Counted from the stretch's first letter, positions 24,559-34,553 are shown. The stretch is DNA of 64,000 nt from an uncultured Prevotella sp. (GCA_900554695.1 USHV01000004.1:40387-104386); one strand, 5' to 3'. Notes: a model not told the origin generated them from the sequence alone. Program-made: numbers and translations.

Positions 24559-25797
24559 TCATTTGTCCTGACTTCTCACCCACTGCATGACGTTTGCCGG
24601 CGGACGCCGGTTGAGCAGTTCGTTACGCATGAAATCCATGTAGGGAGCCGTGTGTTCGAAGTAGCGGCGGTAGGCGGAGCACATGTAGTTGAGGCCCGAC
24701 TCGCCGTCGGCTGTGGTGAGAAAGCGGTCCTTGGGGCATCCGCCGTTGCACACTTTCAGCCATCCGCACTCACGGCACTGGCGCGGCAGACTTGCTCTTT
24801 TGGCCTCGCCGAACTCCTGCTGACGGCGGCTGTACATCATGGATGTGAGTGTATCGGTGCGGATGTTGCCGAGTTTGTATTCCGGGAATACGAAATGGTC
24901 GCACGAATACACATCGCCGTTGAACTCCATTACGGCCGCATGGCCGCACGAGTCGGCCAGGGCGCACACGCCGGGTTGCTGACCTGTCCACAGCGCAAGG
25001 GTCGAGTCGAACAGCTGTATGAATGTCTGTCCCACGTCGTTGCGCACCCATTCGTCGAAAATGTCGCACACGAAGCGTCCGTACTGTTCTGGAGTGACGG
25101 AGAAAGACGCCAACTTTCCTTCAGCACTGTTGTCGGCCGGCGACGCCAGATGTCGACCGTCAGCGTGTGGGAGAATACGCTCTATTATCGGCGCGAACTG
25201 TATGTAGCGTGCGCCTATCGACTTGAAGAAGTTGTAGAACTCGAGCGGATAGTCGGCGTTGAAGTCGTTTACCACAGCCATAGCGTTCCATTCCACGCCG
25301 TGCTTGTTCAGTAGCCGTATGCCGCGCATCACCTTGTCGAACGACGGACCTCCGCCCCGCGTGCGGCGATATTCGTCGTGAAACTCCTTGGGTCCGTCGA
25401 TGGATATGCCTATCAGAAAGTTGTTGCGTCTGAAAAACTCGCACCATTCGTCTGTGAGCAGCGTGCCGTTGGTCTGCAGACAGTTGTCTATCATGTGTCC
25501 GCGGGCATATTGACGCTGCAGGCGCAGCGCCTTTTCGTAGAACGATATGGGCCGCATCAGCGGTTCGCCTCCGTGCCATGAGAAGAGCACCTGCGGCTGA
25601 GTCTGCGCCTCGATGTACTGGCGTGTGAACTTCTCGAGCAGCTCGTCGCTCAGCGTCATGCGGCTTCCTGCACCTTGGGCACGGTACATATCGCTCTTCT
25701 CGGTGTAATAACAATATTCGCAATTAAGGTTGCAGAGTGAGCTCGCCGGTTTAAGCATGACATATAGCGGACGGGCGAATGGAGCGTATGCGGGCAT
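24559..25797 (-). CDS. Anaerobic sulfatase-maturating-type radical SAM enzyme
   Basis: A 412-residue cytoplasmic enzyme that, in its family, oxidises a Cys or Ser of sulfatases to formylglycine. The radical-SAM cluster is C22xxxC26xxC29 (SSLCNLNCEYCYY). A C-terminal SPASM domain holds further cysteines (CALADSCGHAAVMEFNGDVY, CREC, CNGGCPKDR, MCSAY). RMTLSDELLEKFTRQYIEA and FSWHGGEPLMR are typical of anSME. No sulfatase gene is present in the window, so it must serve targets elsewhere. Upstream, TAAATTTG (25854-25847) with GTTG 20 bases before it is a plausible promoter. Confidence 0.85.
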   Translation of the reverse strand: MPAYAPFARPLYVMLKPASSLCNLNCEYCYYTEKSDMYRAQGAGSRMTLSDELLEKFTRQYIEAQTQPQVLFSWHGGEPLMRPISFYEKALRLQRQYARGHMIDNCLQTNGTLLTDEWCEFFRRNNFLIGISIDGPKEFHDEYRRTRGGGPSFDKVMRGIRLLNKHGVEWNAMAVVNDFNADYPLEFYNFFKSIGARYIQFAPIIERILPHADGRHLASPADNSAEGKLASFSVTPEQYGRFVCDIFDEWVRNDVGQTFIQLFDSTLALWTGQQPGVCALADSCGHAAVMEFNGDVYSCDHFVFPEYKLGNIRTDTLTSMMYSRRQQEFGEAKRASLPRQCRECGWLKVCNGGCPKDRFLTTADGESGLNYMCSAYRRYFEHTAPYMDFMRNELLNRRPPANVMQWVRSQDK

Positions 25798-25918
25798 TTT
25801 ATGAATGTTTAAGGTGATGTGTCGGTTAATAATGATACTTTCATTGCAAATTTAATCAAACTTTCCTTATCTTCCAACATTGTGTCAAATATATTACGTC
25901 AATATGGAATTAAATACA

Positions 25919-25926
25919 TACCTTTG
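25919..25926 (+). promoter_or_regulatory. -7 box before the SGNH hydrolase gene
   Basis: TACCTTTG matches the TAnnTTTG consensus, 69 bases before the start codon. The -33 region is not recognisable. It is divergent from the maturase promoter at 25847-25878. Confidence 0.5.
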
Positions 25927-25994
25927 CACAAGAAACCATGCGGAAAGCCCATGAAGACTGACATACGTCCGCATTACTGTAACCGAAAACGTAT

Positions 25995-26789
25995 ATGATA
26001 AGATTCAGACAGATACTGGCCGTGGCGGTGATGTTGCTCCTGCCGCTGACGTCCGGCGCCGAAGAGACAGACTCTCTGCGCATGTTGTGGATAGGCAACA
26101 GCTACACGTTCTTCAATGACTTGCCGTCGATTGTCCGCGACATTGCGGCATCGCAGGGCATGAAACTGAGCATGACGACCGTGCTTAAAGGCGGAGAGCA
26201 CCTGTCGGGACATCTCCGCAATCCGCGTCTGCACGAGCTGTTGAAGCGCGGAGGATGGGATTACGTGATAATACAGGAGTTCAGTGCCGGTCCGGCGGCC
26301 GACACACGCACCGTCGCACGCACGGTATATCCTTACGCACGGACGATAGACAGTCTGGCGGTGAAGTATTCGCCTGACGCCAAGGTGATGTTCTACATGA
26401 CCTGGGGACACAAGTACGGCAATGTCTACAAGAACGACTACGCCCTTGACGATGACTATCAGACCATGCAGGAACGTCTCAAGACATCCTATCTCGAGAT
26501 GGCCCACGACAACGACGCGTGGTGTGCGCCCGTCGGCATGGCGTGGCAGACTGTGAGACGTGAGCATCCCGAATACGTGCTTTATGCCCCTGACTGTTTC
26601 CATCCGTCGCCGGTGGGCAGCTATCTTGCCGCCAACGTGATATTCACCACAATATGGCAGCGTCCTTATCAGACCGACGTCACTCGCGGGCTGCCCGTTT
26701 CCCAGGCCGAGACATTGCAGCAGACGGCGCAGCGGACGGTATTGGATAACATGCGGTTGCTGAACATTAAAGACAACAAAGAAAAATAA
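25995..26789 (+). CDS. Secreted SGNH-like hydrolase (DUF4886-like)
   Basis: A 264-residue exported protein; signal peptide around MIRFRQILAVAVMLLLPLTSG. The family block LWIGNSYTFFNDLPSIV places the nucleophile candidate in GNSYT. YVIIQEFSAGP and a late APDCFHPSPVGSYLAA supply the Asp-x-x-His pair. This resembles DUF4886 proteins, relatives of carbohydrate esterases. Deacetylation of a glycan is a reasonable inference. It is followed after 78 bases by a sugar transporter gene, consistent with a carbohydrate-use transcript. Confidence 0.75.
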   Translation: MIRFRQILAVAVMLLLPLTSGAEETDSLRMLWIGNSYTFFNDLPSIVRDIAASQGMKLSMTTVLKGGEHLSGHLRNPRLHELLKRGGWDYVIIQEFSAGPAADTRTVARTVYPYARTIDSLAVKYSPDAKVMFYMTWGHKYGNVYKNDYALDDDYQTMQERLKTSYLEMAHDNDAWCAPVGMAWQTVRREHPEYVLYAPDCFHPSPVGSYLAANVIFTTIWQRPYQTDVTRGLPVSQAETLQQTAQRTVLDNMRLLNIKDNKEK

Positions 26790-26867
26790 ACAGATAACGG
26801 CGGACTGAACGTCAGGACATTCGATGGAAGAGTGTGGCTCCGGACAAGATGCCAATAAAAAACAGAA

Positions 26868-28079
26868 ATGAAAACAAAGAAAACATCATTAAGCAGCAGA
26901 CGCTATCTCGTGCCGTTCGTGCTGATCACCTCACTGTTCTTCATGTGGGGTTTTGCGAGAGCCATCCTCGATGTGCTGAACAAACATTTTCAGAATGAGC
27001 TTGACATCAACATCGCCCAGTCGGCGCTCATTCAGGTTACGACCTATCTCGGATATTTCATCATGGCGATACCTGCCGGACTGTTCATCAACCGTTTCGG
27101 CTATCGCAGGGGAGTCATCACCGGTCTGATTATTTTCGGACTCGGCTCGCTGCTTTTCATTCCGTGTTCGGCGGCAGGCACGTTCCACGCCTTTCTCGCC
27201 GCGCTGTTCGTGATAGGTTGCGGACTCGTATTCCTTGAGACGTCGGCCAATCCATACGTCACCGAGCTTGGTCCAAGGGAGACAGCCACGAGCCGACTGA
27301 ACTTCTCGCAGTCGTTCAACGGCCTGGGATGCATGGCTGCCACGTTCGGCGTAGGTTCGTTCCTGTTTGGCAAGGGCGGCACAGAGGGCAACGTGGTTGT
27401 GCCATACACCATAATGGGAGTGGTGGTCCTGCTGATTGCGGCAGTCTTTTCGCGTGTGCAGCTGCCGGAGATTGCCCACGAGGACGACAGCACTTCTTCC
27501 GACGGAAAAGGCAACCTCGCCAAGCTGTGGCGCAACCATTGGTTCGTGTTCGGGCTCGCAGCGCTGTTGGCCTACGAGGTGGCCGAGATATCGATAAACA
27601 GCTATTTCATCAACTTTGTAACCGGACAGGGATGGATGGGCGACCGTGAGGCGTCGATGGTCATCACCGGCGCGCTTGCCGTATTCATGCTCGGCCGCTT
27701 CATAGGCAGCTGGATCATGAGCAGGGTGGCGGCAGAGAAGATGCTGTTCTGGTGCGCCTTGGGAACTGTCGTGTGCATGATTGTCGTGCTTGCCGATTTC
27801 GGTCGCATATCGCTTGTGGCTCTGCTCTGCAACTATATGTTCGAGGCAATAATGTTCCCCACAATCTTCTCGCTTACGCTTCGCGGTCTCGGCGGACTGA
27901 CAAAGAGTGCTTCGTCCATACTCATGATGACTCCGGTGGGCGGTTGCGCGTTCCTTCTCATGGGTATAGTTGCCGACAACACCAACACCATCATTCCGTT
28001 CGTAATACCTCTGATAGGCTTTGCCGTTGTGCTGGCATACGCTTTCAGACTGACGGTTGGCGCGCGCAGCGGTAAATGA
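26868..28079 (+). CDS. Sugar:H+ symporter of the FucP/GluP MFS family
   Basis: A 403-residue inner-membrane transporter with about 12 hydrophobic helices. It has the FucP-type start (LVPFVLITSLFFMWGFARAI, then DVLNKHFQ), FETSANPYV-like FLETSANPYVTELG, and LNFSQSFNGLG, all typical of L-fucose and glucose/galactose permeases. The particular sugar cannot be read. It appears to be the second gene of a two-gene unit with the SGNH hydrolase and ends before a strong terminator. Confidence 0.88.
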   Translation: MKTKKTSLSSRRYLVPFVLITSLFFMWGFARAILDVLNKHFQNELDINIAQSALIQVTTYLGYFIMAIPAGLFINRFGYRRGVITGLIIFGLGSLLFIPCSAAGTFHAFLAALFVIGCGLVFLETSANPYVTELGPRETATSRLNFSQSFNGLGCMAATFGVGSFLFGKGGTEGNVVVPYTIMGVVVLLIAAVFSRVQLPEIAHEDDSTSSDGKGNLAKLWRNHWFVFGLAALLAYEVAEISINSYFINFVTGQGWMGDREASMVITGALAVFMLGRFIGSWIMSRVAAEKMLFWCALGTVVCMIVVLADFGRISLVALLCNYMFEAIMFPTIFSLTLRGLGGLTKSASSILMMTPVGGCAFLLMGIVADNTNTIIPFVIPLIGFAVVLAYAFRLTVGARSGK

Positions 28080-28158
28080 CCGGTTATTAATTTGCATTAT
28101 TGGCGGATAAGCCATGCCGCGGTTTGCGGCGTGTGCTCCGCAGAAATATATTATACGG

Positions 28159-28194
28159 AGCGGAGGCGCGATACATGTCGCGCCTCCGCTTTTG
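28159..28194 (+). terminator. Terminator after the sugar transporter
   Basis: AGCGGAGGCGCGA and TCGCGCCTCCGCT make a 13-bp perfect stem with loop TACATG, followed by TTT and further T-rich sequence. Confidence 0.9.
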
Positions 28195-28318
28195 CTTTTT
28201 CATATCGACATGACGACGTGGTGGAATTTCGGCGCGTATAGTGTTTAATAAGGAGGTGCGGCATTACTCACGGATGATCATTGTTTTCGACAGCCGGGAA
28301 TAAACCTATATGGGCAGC

Positions 28319-28786
28319 TTTCAAATTGTAACCGGATTTTGATTTTTCGGGTTTGGTTTCCCACTATACCCCGAAAAATAAGCGCATATTTGCGGACAAA
28401 GTCTCCGTCGGGCGCAAATACGCGAAAAATAAGAGGACTTTATAAGATATTGAATATCAATGATTTATGTTTAAGGGGTATTTCTTCGCCTTGCAAAAAG
28501 CACCATTTCGGCTTGCGAAATGGGCCATTTCAGGGGCTGAAAAGCACCATATCGCACTCTGATATGGGCTTAATCGCACTGCGAAATGGGCAATATTGGA
28601 AAGCATAATGAACTTTTCCGGACTATGGTATGGGGTATATCAAAAGACTATAAGGCCTGGAATGACCTCGGATATGCCAGATTTAACATTCCTTTACATC
28701 TATTTCGCGAAAATATTTTGTCAAAATAAAATCAAGAAAAATCGTAAGTTCGTCCTTTGATTTGCCTTCAAAAACGGTGATATCAG
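28319..28786 (+). repeat. Dispersed intergenic element, copy A, with 22-bp array
   Basis: About 470 bases resembling segments at 41738-42203 (inverted) and 52859-53288. It opens with TTTCAAATTGTAACCGG, then CCCCGAAAAATAAGCG, an imperfect 12-bp inverted repeat around a ~19-base loop (CGCATATTTGCG / CGCAAATACGCG), a second CGAAAAATAAG, a TTAAGGGGTATTT segment, five 22-bp units (28495-28604), a TATGGGGTATAT segment and GAAAATATTTTGTCAAAAT. It ends near CTTCAAAAACGGTGATAT. No protein is encoded. With the terminator and a second terminator at 28831, it fills the 890-bp gap between the transporter and the GH63-like gene. Confidence 0.85.
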
Positions 28787-28830
28787 GTGATATGCAAGAC
28801 AGGGTAAATTTATGGTATGTATTAAATGTT

Positions 28831-28872
28831 TACGGCCCCGGTCAGTGTTTCGTTTCACTGACCGAGGCCGTA
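28831..28872 (-). terminator. Terminator of the GH63-like gene
   Basis: A long stem (TACGGCC-CCGGTCAGTG with CACTGACCG-aGGCCGTA, one mismatch) around an 8-base loop lies about 100 bases after the minus-strand stop codon. Confidence 0.75.
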
Positions 28873-28969
28873 TGTGTGTTGCAGCTTTTCAGACTGTGGA
28901 TTTTTCATCCTTGTCAGAGCGCATACCAGATGTCAGCTGCTTGCGGAGAGCGGTGTGCGTATGGTCTTT

Positions 28970-30577
28970 TCAGACAGTCTGAGTGCCTTTCTTTATTTCC
29001 TTTTCAATCTTTTGGTCGCCCCACATCAGAGTGAGTGTGAACGGAGTGTTGGTGGTTATTGTCACCTTTGGTTTCTCGTCGGCAGAGCTGCGGCGCGCCA
29101 CCTTGAACGAGATGAGGCCATCGGCGCCGTAAGGATAGCGGTCGATGCCGTAGCCGTCGGTCAGGTTCACGTCGAGCGTTATGTTGTTTTCCTGCACGTT
29201 GGCACGTATTCCGAATATGTATTCAATGAGTTCAGCGATTGGCGGCAGGCCCGTCCAGCCCACGAAGTCCTTGCGAGCCATGAATCCGGGCTCGGCATTC
29301 TCCGGTGCGTAATATTCCCAGAATGTGCCAGTCTTCTCGAATACCTTCAGCACGTTGTTGTAATGGTTCATGGTGATGTCGTATGCCAGACGGCGGTAGC
29401 CTTTGTCAACGAGACCGGAGATGACCATGTAGTTCGTGCCAGGCCATACTCCTCCGCGCCAGTAACGGCCGTTGGCCTTGTACTTGGGATTGTCGGCTGC
29501 GAGCGATGCCACGCGGTGAGGACGGTTGAACTTGGTGGTGTCCTCGAGATGGCTCACCAGTGCGTCGAGCCTATCTTTGGGCAGCACGTCGGTGTGAAGC
29601 GCCCAGTAGGCATAGATGCCCTGCGTGGTGCTGAGGCTGTTGTCGGCATACTGGTCGTAGAGGAAGTGGTCCTTCTCGCTCCACATATTGTTGTTTATAT
29701 ATTCCGACAGTTTCTTTATGTCGTCCTCAAACTCCTCTATCTCCTGCCAGCGTTCCAGATAGAAGCCCATTTTCAGCAGTATGTCTGCCACCATTATCTG
29801 CTGGAGGCATGCGTCGAGCCATATCATGTGGCCGTTGCTGTATATGGTGTTGTAGCCTTCGGGCACGCGCGGCATGTTGTCCATGCCCGTTCCCCATCCG
29901 CTGCTCCAGTAGGTGCCGTTGCGCCATGTGCGGTTGAGCTTCAGCCATTTGTAGTAGGCGGCGAGCACTGGGAACACCTTGTTCAGACGGTTGTCGTCGC
30001 CGAACTGTGTGTAGTATTTCCATTCCGACCACGGCAGCAGGTTGGGTCCGGTGCTCGTAGGGTCGTAGCGGCTGAAGCAGTCGGAGCCGTCGGCGCGTAT
30101 CTCGCGGCAGATGAAGCCGTCGGGATGCTGCTTGGCGTAGAAGTTGTCGAGAGTTTTCTGGAACGGGAAGAAGTTGCGGCCATAGCGGCAGAACATTGTT
30201 ATGAACGCGTCGTCCCACATGAATATGTTGCCGTTGTAGGCCGGGGCGATGTAGCTTGTGACGAATCCCGAGTCGTCGAGCGGCTGGCAGATGTTCTTTA
30301 TTCCTATCTGCCATGCCTTCCAGTACATTTCAATCTCCTTGTCGTGACCGTCCCAATATGGAGCGGGCAGAACCTTCCTGGCCTGTTCGAACGTGCCCGG
30401 TGTGGTCTTTTCCACCTTTGCCGTGCGGAAGGTGTTCTCGGCTACGAGCGTCTGCATGACGTATGTGTTCTTGTACGGCAGCTTGTACAGCGGCGAACCG
30501 GACGATATCAGGTTCTGTGCGCCGGCCGTTGTCGTGATTGCGGCGAGCGCAATTACCATTATGCTTTTTCTTATCAT
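28970..30577 (-). CDS. Secreted glycoside hydrolase, GH63/trehalase-like fold
   Basis: The ATG at 30577 is chosen over an earlier in-frame ATG (30622) because it gives the signal peptide MIRKSIMVIALAAITTTAGAQ. The 535-residue protein is an (alpha/alpha)6-barrel enzyme. The segments YNGNIFMWDDAFITMFCRYG and GWGTGMDNMPR resemble the acid site of mannosylglycerate/glucosylglycerate hydrolases and GH63, and KANGRYWRGGVWPGTNYM plus FWEYYAPENAEPG supply the second catalytic region (Glu in FWEYY). Substrate is likely a small alpha-glycoside. It is followed on the same strand by alkaline phosphatase and GH31 genes upstream, a loose sugar-use group. Confidence 0.8.
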   Translation of the reverse strand: MIRKSIMVIALAAITTTAGAQNLISSGSPLYKLPYKNTYVMQTLVAENTFRTAKVEKTTPGTFEQARKVLPAPYWDGHDKEIEMYWKAWQIGIKNICQPLDDSGFVTSYIAPAYNGNIFMWDDAFITMFCRYGRNFFPFQKTLDNFYAKQHPDGFICREIRADGSDCFSRYDPTSTGPNLLPWSEWKYYTQFGDDNRLNKVFPVLAAYYKWLKLNRTWRNGTYWSSGWGTGMDNMPRVPEGYNTIYSNGHMIWLDACLQQIMVADILLKMGFYLERWQEIEEFEDDIKKLSEYINNNMWSEKDHFLYDQYADNSLSTTQGIYAYWALHTDVLPKDRLDALVSHLEDTTKFNRPHRVASLAADNPKYKANGRYWRGGVWPGTNYMVISGLVDKGYRRLAYDITMNHYNNVLKVFEKTGTFWEYYAPENAEPGFMARKDFVGWTGLPPIAELIEYIFGIRANVQENNITLDVNLTDGYGIDRYPYGADGLISFKVARRSSADEKPKVTITTNTPFTLTLMWGDQKIEKEIKKGTQTV

Positions 30578-30663
30578 GTTGTTTGTATGAGATGTTTTAT
30601 CTGTCGGTTGTTTATGGCGCATGATGCCGGATGAGGCTTATACGTCTGTGCGTGGACACGTAA

Positions 30664-31791
30664 TCAGCGTTCCATCAGCGCCTTTATCTTCCAGAAAATG
30701 TCGGTGTTCTCCATTATGCCTGTGAAGTTCTCCGCTCCCGGACCGAACGCATAGACAGGTACCATCACGCCGGAGTGGCTGCCGGTGGAGAAGCGGCAGG
30801 TTATCTTTCCCTGCTCTTTGTCGCCGTCGATGAGCGTCAGTCCGCCCGTCTCATGGTCGGCTGTCACCACGACAAGCGTCTCGCCGTCCTGCGCCGCCCA
30901 TTTCATCACCTCGCCGATGGTGCGGTCGAAGTCGTGGGTTTCCTTCATCAGCATGTCCAGTTGGTTGAAGTGTCCGTAGTCGTCGAGTTGCGATCCTTCT
31001 ATCATCATGAAGAAACCGTTCTTGTTCTGGTTCATGAGCGATATGCCTTTGAGTGATGCACGTGCCAGAAGGTCGCCGCGCTCGTCGGGCAGGGGAGTGT
31101 CCACGTCGTAGGGAACGGCGAACACCTTGCCTTTGTTCCATGCCGAGAGGTCGTCCCATGAGCGTGATATGTGGTAGCCTTTCTGCTTCAGCTCGTCGAA
31201 GATGTTGCGGCCGTCCTTGCGGTTGGTGAAGTATTTTGCGCCGCCGCCGAACGCATAGTCAATGCCGCAGTCAACATAGTCGGCTATGATTTCCTGCTCA
31301 TTGTCGCGGTCGGAGTTGTGACAGCAGAAGTCGGCTGGCGTGGCATCCCACAGGCGGCAAGTCACGGCTATGCCCGCATCCTTGCCGAGCGACTTTGCCA
31401 CATCGCACAGAGTGGTGAGCGGTTTGCCGTCCGGATCTACTCCCACAGAGTGGTATTTGGTCTTGTGTCCGGTTGCCAATGCGGTGCCGCCTGCTCCTGA
31501 GTCGGTGATGAGTTTGTCCGTGCAGTAGGTCTTCGACAGTCCGGTGTATTGCGCGTTTTCCAGCCACAGCCGGCCGTGGTTGGCTGTCCATGCCGAATAT
31601 ACGTGCATAAGGCTCATGCCGTCGCCTATCATCAGTATCACGTTTTTCACCTTCTTGCCCTGTGGCGGAATGATTTTCTCCACCTTGTACGGATTCTCGC
31701 AGATGTATGTCTGCGGCTTGTCGTTTTGTGCTATTGCCGGAAGCATCGCCAGCATAAGGGCACATGATAGCAGAATACTTCTGATATTCAT
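30664..31791 (-). CDS. Alkaline phosphatase, secreted
   Basis: A 375-residue exported enzyme; signal peptide MNIRSILLSCALMLAMLPAIAQ. It releases phosphate from monoesters. MIGDGMS (Asp57) binds metal; the nucleophile is Ser98 in LITDSGAGGTALATG; TADHETGG and the late GSHSG supply further metal ligands, and MIEGSQLDDYGH is the standard third metal block. It is shorter than E. coli PhoA (~470) but normal for this branch. The -7 box TAACTTTG (31892-31885) lies upstream. No Pho box can be claimed. Confidence 0.9.
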   Translation of the reverse strand: MNIRSILLSCALMLAMLPAIAQNDKPQTYICENPYKVEKIIPPQGKKVKNVILMIGDGMSLMHVYSAWTANHGRLWLENAQYTGLSKTYCTDKLITDSGAGGTALATGHKTKYHSVGVDPDGKPLTTLCDVAKSLGKDAGIAVTCRLWDATPADFCCHNSDRDNEQEIIADYVDCGIDYAFGGGAKYFTNRKDGRNIFDELKQKGYHISRSWDDLSAWNKGKVFAVPYDVDTPLPDERGDLLARASLKGISLMNQNKNGFFMMIEGSQLDDYGHFNQLDMLMKETHDFDRTIGEVMKWAAQDGETLVVVTADHETGGLTLIDGDKEQGKITCRFSTGSHSGVMVPVYAFGPGAENFTGIMENTDIFWKIKALMER

Positions 31792-31960
31792 AATAGATAA
31801 GTTTTATTGTTGAGCGTATCGTGCGCCATGGCTTTTGTCGCATCAATTCATACGGCCGGCATACATACGCGTAATGACACAGACAAAGTTACAATTTTTT
31901 TGTTTATCATGGGCTTACGGCGGAAAATAAGTTGATGGGTTAGGGAAAGGAAAATAAAAA

Positions 31961-32002
31961 ACGGGTGGAACGGACCGCCATATATCAATCCGTTCCATCC
32001 GT
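31961..32002 (-). terminator. Terminator of the GH31 gene
   Basis: ACGGGTGGAACGGA and TCCGTTCCATCCGT form a 14-bp stem with one wobble pair; the minus strand continues with TTTTTTATTTT. It lies 30 bases after the stop codon. Confidence 0.9.
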
Positions 32003-32031
32003 TTATGGTTATGCTCGTGGAGCACGTTTGT

Positions 32032-34191
32032 TTAGAGTTTCACCTCAATGCCGTCAGTCAGATTGCCGCTTGCCTGGCGCACACCATTGTCTGTTATTAC
32101 CTTGACTATCGCCATGTTTCCTGATTTCAGGCTCATGAGTCCGTCCTGTCCGGCAATCTTTACGACAACACTGTTGCCTTGTTTCTCGGCCACATACTTC
32201 TGCATGCAGTACTGTTTCTTCTGGAAGTCCCATCCGTCGCCGGCGTCCCAGTAGAGCTCGCCCTGCGCCTTGCCGTTCTCGTCGAGACATACGATCAGTG
32301 TCAGAGGGTCGAGAGACTCTTCGATGGTGTTCTGTATCACCTTTCCGGTCGGGATGATCGCGCCGCCGCGTATTTTCAGGTTGGCCTGATATTTGTCTGT
32401 CTTGTCGCCGTCAACCAGTGAGAGTTCGCGCCAGATGCCTTTAGGATAGTTTGCTTTCTCTACGAATGCCGGTACCACCATGAGGTTGTCGCCTACGAGG
32501 AAATACTGCTCCTCGGCACGCAGCGACAGGTCTTTCGGGTCGGCGAAGAATGCCGGGCGCATGATAGGCATGCCATCGGTGGCAGCCTCGTGCATCAGTG
32601 TGTAGAAGTAAGGCAGCAGGATGTAGCGGCGCTCTATGGCTATGCGCGATGCCTTTTCCACTTCCGGACCGAACGCCCATGGCTCCTTGTTGTTGGTGCC
32701 GGCGCAGGCATGACCGCGTGAGAAAGGATAGAACGCACCGAAACCAATCCAGTTTCCGAAGAGGTCGCCGTTGGCATTGAAGAGGAATCCGCCTATGTCG
32801 GCACCGCTTATCGGTTGTCCTGACAGGCCGAGTGTGAGCGACATCGGGATTGAAAGTTTCATATGTTCCCATGTCGAACCGTTGTCGCCGGTCCATGTCG
32901 CGGCGTAGCGCTGACCTCCGAGAAAGTTGGAACGTGTGAGGATGAACGGACGTTTATCGGGACGTGCGCTCAACATGCCTTCGCGTGACGACCTTACCAT
33001 CAGCATGCCATACACGTTGTGATACTGCAGATGAGTGCCCTGCGGCAGGTCGCCGCCTCCGCGGTGTATGTTGTCCTCGGGCATTGTCTTGTTGGGTGTG
33101 TCGTTTATCTGTGGCTCGTTCACGTCGTTCCACACACCGTCAACGCCCTGAGCGAGGAAGTCTTTGTACAGTCCTGCCCACCATTTCTGTGCTTTCGGGT
33201 AGGTGAAGTCGGGGAATGCGGCTGCTCCCGGCCATGCGTCGCCGTGGAAATTCTCGCCTTTTGCGGTCTTAACCCAGATATCGTTTTCGGTTCCTGACTT
33301 GTAAACGAAGTAGTCGGGATCTACTTTTGCGCCCGGGTCAATCATCCATGTGGAGTGGAATCCACGCAGATGGAGGTCGCGGTTTACGGCTTTCGGGTTA
33401 GGGAACTTCTCGGGACTGAATGTGAAAATGCGGTAGCCGTCCATGTAGTCGATATCCATCCAGATGGCATCACACGGTATGCGCTTGTATCTGAATGTGT
33501 CGGCCACCTCGATGACACGGCTGTCCGGCTGATAGGAGAAGCGGCACTGATGATAGCCAAGAGCCCAACGCGGTATCATAGGTGTGGTGCCTGTGAGCTC
33601 GGCCAGTCCGCGAACGACAGCCTGCGGCGACTCTCTGTCGATGACAAACACTCTGAACGGTACGCCCTCGCTGCGCAGTTCAATCTTGTTGTCGGTGCAG
33701 CTGAGGATGGCTTTCCATGTCGTGTCGAACAGGATACCGAACGCCGTGCCGTCTTTTCTCACACCCATCATCCACGGATGCGACTGGTACAGACGTGTTC
33801 CGTTGTCCACACCGTAGGCTCCTGAGTCGGTGTTCCAAAGCTTGATTGTCTTTCCGTTTCTCAGCAATGGGCCAGTAACCTCACCTCCACCATACAGACT
33901 GGTGCCGTCGGGTACTCTTAGTACGGCATTTGCCTTGCCGTCCGTGGTGGAGAATTCCGGAATGAGTTTCCATCCGGAAGGCAGCTTGCCCTGCTCCTGT
34001 GGTTCTTTTACTATTGCCAGCGAAGGAATCTTGCTTGCGTCATAGCCTTTCGGTATGAACTTCGCAATGCCGTTTCCAACCATTACGCTGCGCTTGATTT
34101 TTACATTTTTTGTGGCTGCCGAGACTGTTGCCGGTATGGCAATGAGAGCCAGACACGCCACAAAGAGCTTAAATCTGAGATTGCTTTTCAT
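32032..34191 (-). CDS. Secreted GH31 alpha-glucosidase-like enzyme
   Basis: The ATG at 34191 gives a good signal peptide (MKSNLRFKLFVACLALIAIP) and is preferred to the ATG at 34212. The 719-residue protein has an N-terminal beta domain, then the TIM barrel. The nucleophile is Asp356 in GVWNDVNEPQ and the acid/base is Asp436 in ATWTGDN; IWMDIDYMDGY marks the barrel start. Glycosidases of this family release glucose or xylose from non-reducing ends. Lack of a lipobox suggests periplasmic location. A -7 box (TATCTTTG, 34288-34281) lies upstream with no clear -33 box. Confidence 0.9.
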   Translation of the reverse strand: MKSNLRFKLFVACLALIAIPATVSAATKNVKIKRSVMVGNGIAKFIPKGYDASKIPSLAIVKEPQEQGKLPSGWKLIPEFSTTDGKANAVLRVPDGTSLYGGGEVTGPLLRNGKTIKLWNTDSGAYGVDNGTRLYQSHPWMMGVRKDGTAFGILFDTTWKAILSCTDNKIELRSEGVPFRVFVIDRESPQAVVRGLAELTGTTPMIPRWALGYHQCRFSYQPDSRVIEVADTFRYKRIPCDAIWMDIDYMDGYRIFTFSPEKFPNPKAVNRDLHLRGFHSTWMIDPGAKVDPDYFVYKSGTENDIWVKTAKGENFHGDAWPGAAAFPDFTYPKAQKWWAGLYKDFLAQGVDGVWNDVNEPQINDTPNKTMPEDNIHRGGGDLPQGTHLQYHNVYGMLMVRSSREGMLSARPDKRPFILTRSNFLGGQRYAATWTGDNGSTWEHMKLSIPMSLTLGLSGQPISGADIGGFLFNANGDLFGNWIGFGAFYPFSRGHACAGTNNKEPWAFGPEVEKASRIAIERRYILLPYFYTLMHEAATDGMPIMRPAFFADPKDLSLRAEEQYFLVGDNLMVVPAFVEKANYPKGIWRELSLVDGDKTDKYQANLKIRGGAIIPTGKVIQNTIEESLDPLTLIVCLDENGKAQGELYWDAGDGWDFQKKQYCMQKYVAEKQGNSVVVKIAGQDGLMSLKSGNMAIVKVITDNGVRQASGNLTDGIEVKL

Positions 34192-34425
34192 ACTATTATT
34201 TATTAATTGCATAATTGTCTCCTGTAATTTTTATGGTTGTTTCACGGCAAAAAAGGTTCTCGGTCGTAGGTAATTTTACGCAAAGATACAGAAAATATTG
34301 GTAAAAGAAGCAGGTTTTTCAATGCAAAGCATCATAAAATGTGATTTTATCTGTCATATTGTTTAAAATACATACTGCTAAGGTTGACATGTGTCAGAAT
34401 GCAGTTTGACGCACATAATATAAAA

Positions 34426-34497
34426 ACCGTGTCCGGACCCGGCATCATTCTGTAGCCTCGTTAAGGCTTTTATTGATGCTGTAGGTCCGGACACGGT
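34426..34497 (-). terminator. Terminator of the inositol-phosphate synthase gene
   Basis: ACCGTGTCCGGACC and GGTCCGGACACGGT form a perfect 14-bp stem. A smaller hairpin sits in the loop (GCCTcgttaaGGC). The minus strand continues with TTTTTA. Confidence 0.9.
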
Positions 34498-34553
34498 CGT
34501 GCTTTATCCACCTGTTTGTGGTGGATTATGATTATTCTCTCAGGCTGGAAACG

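Noticed and set aside
26931..28115. A 394-codon minus-strand frame
   Set aside because: It is antisense to the sugar transporter; its composition (His, Arg, Gln-rich) is typical of shadow frames.
28495..28604. 22-bp arrays as CRISPR
   Set aside because: There are no invariant repeats alternating with unique spacers, the period is too short, and no cas gene is nearby.
28874..30634. A 586-codon plus-strand frame
   Set aside because: It is the complement of the GH63-like gene, which has a signal peptide and family motifs.
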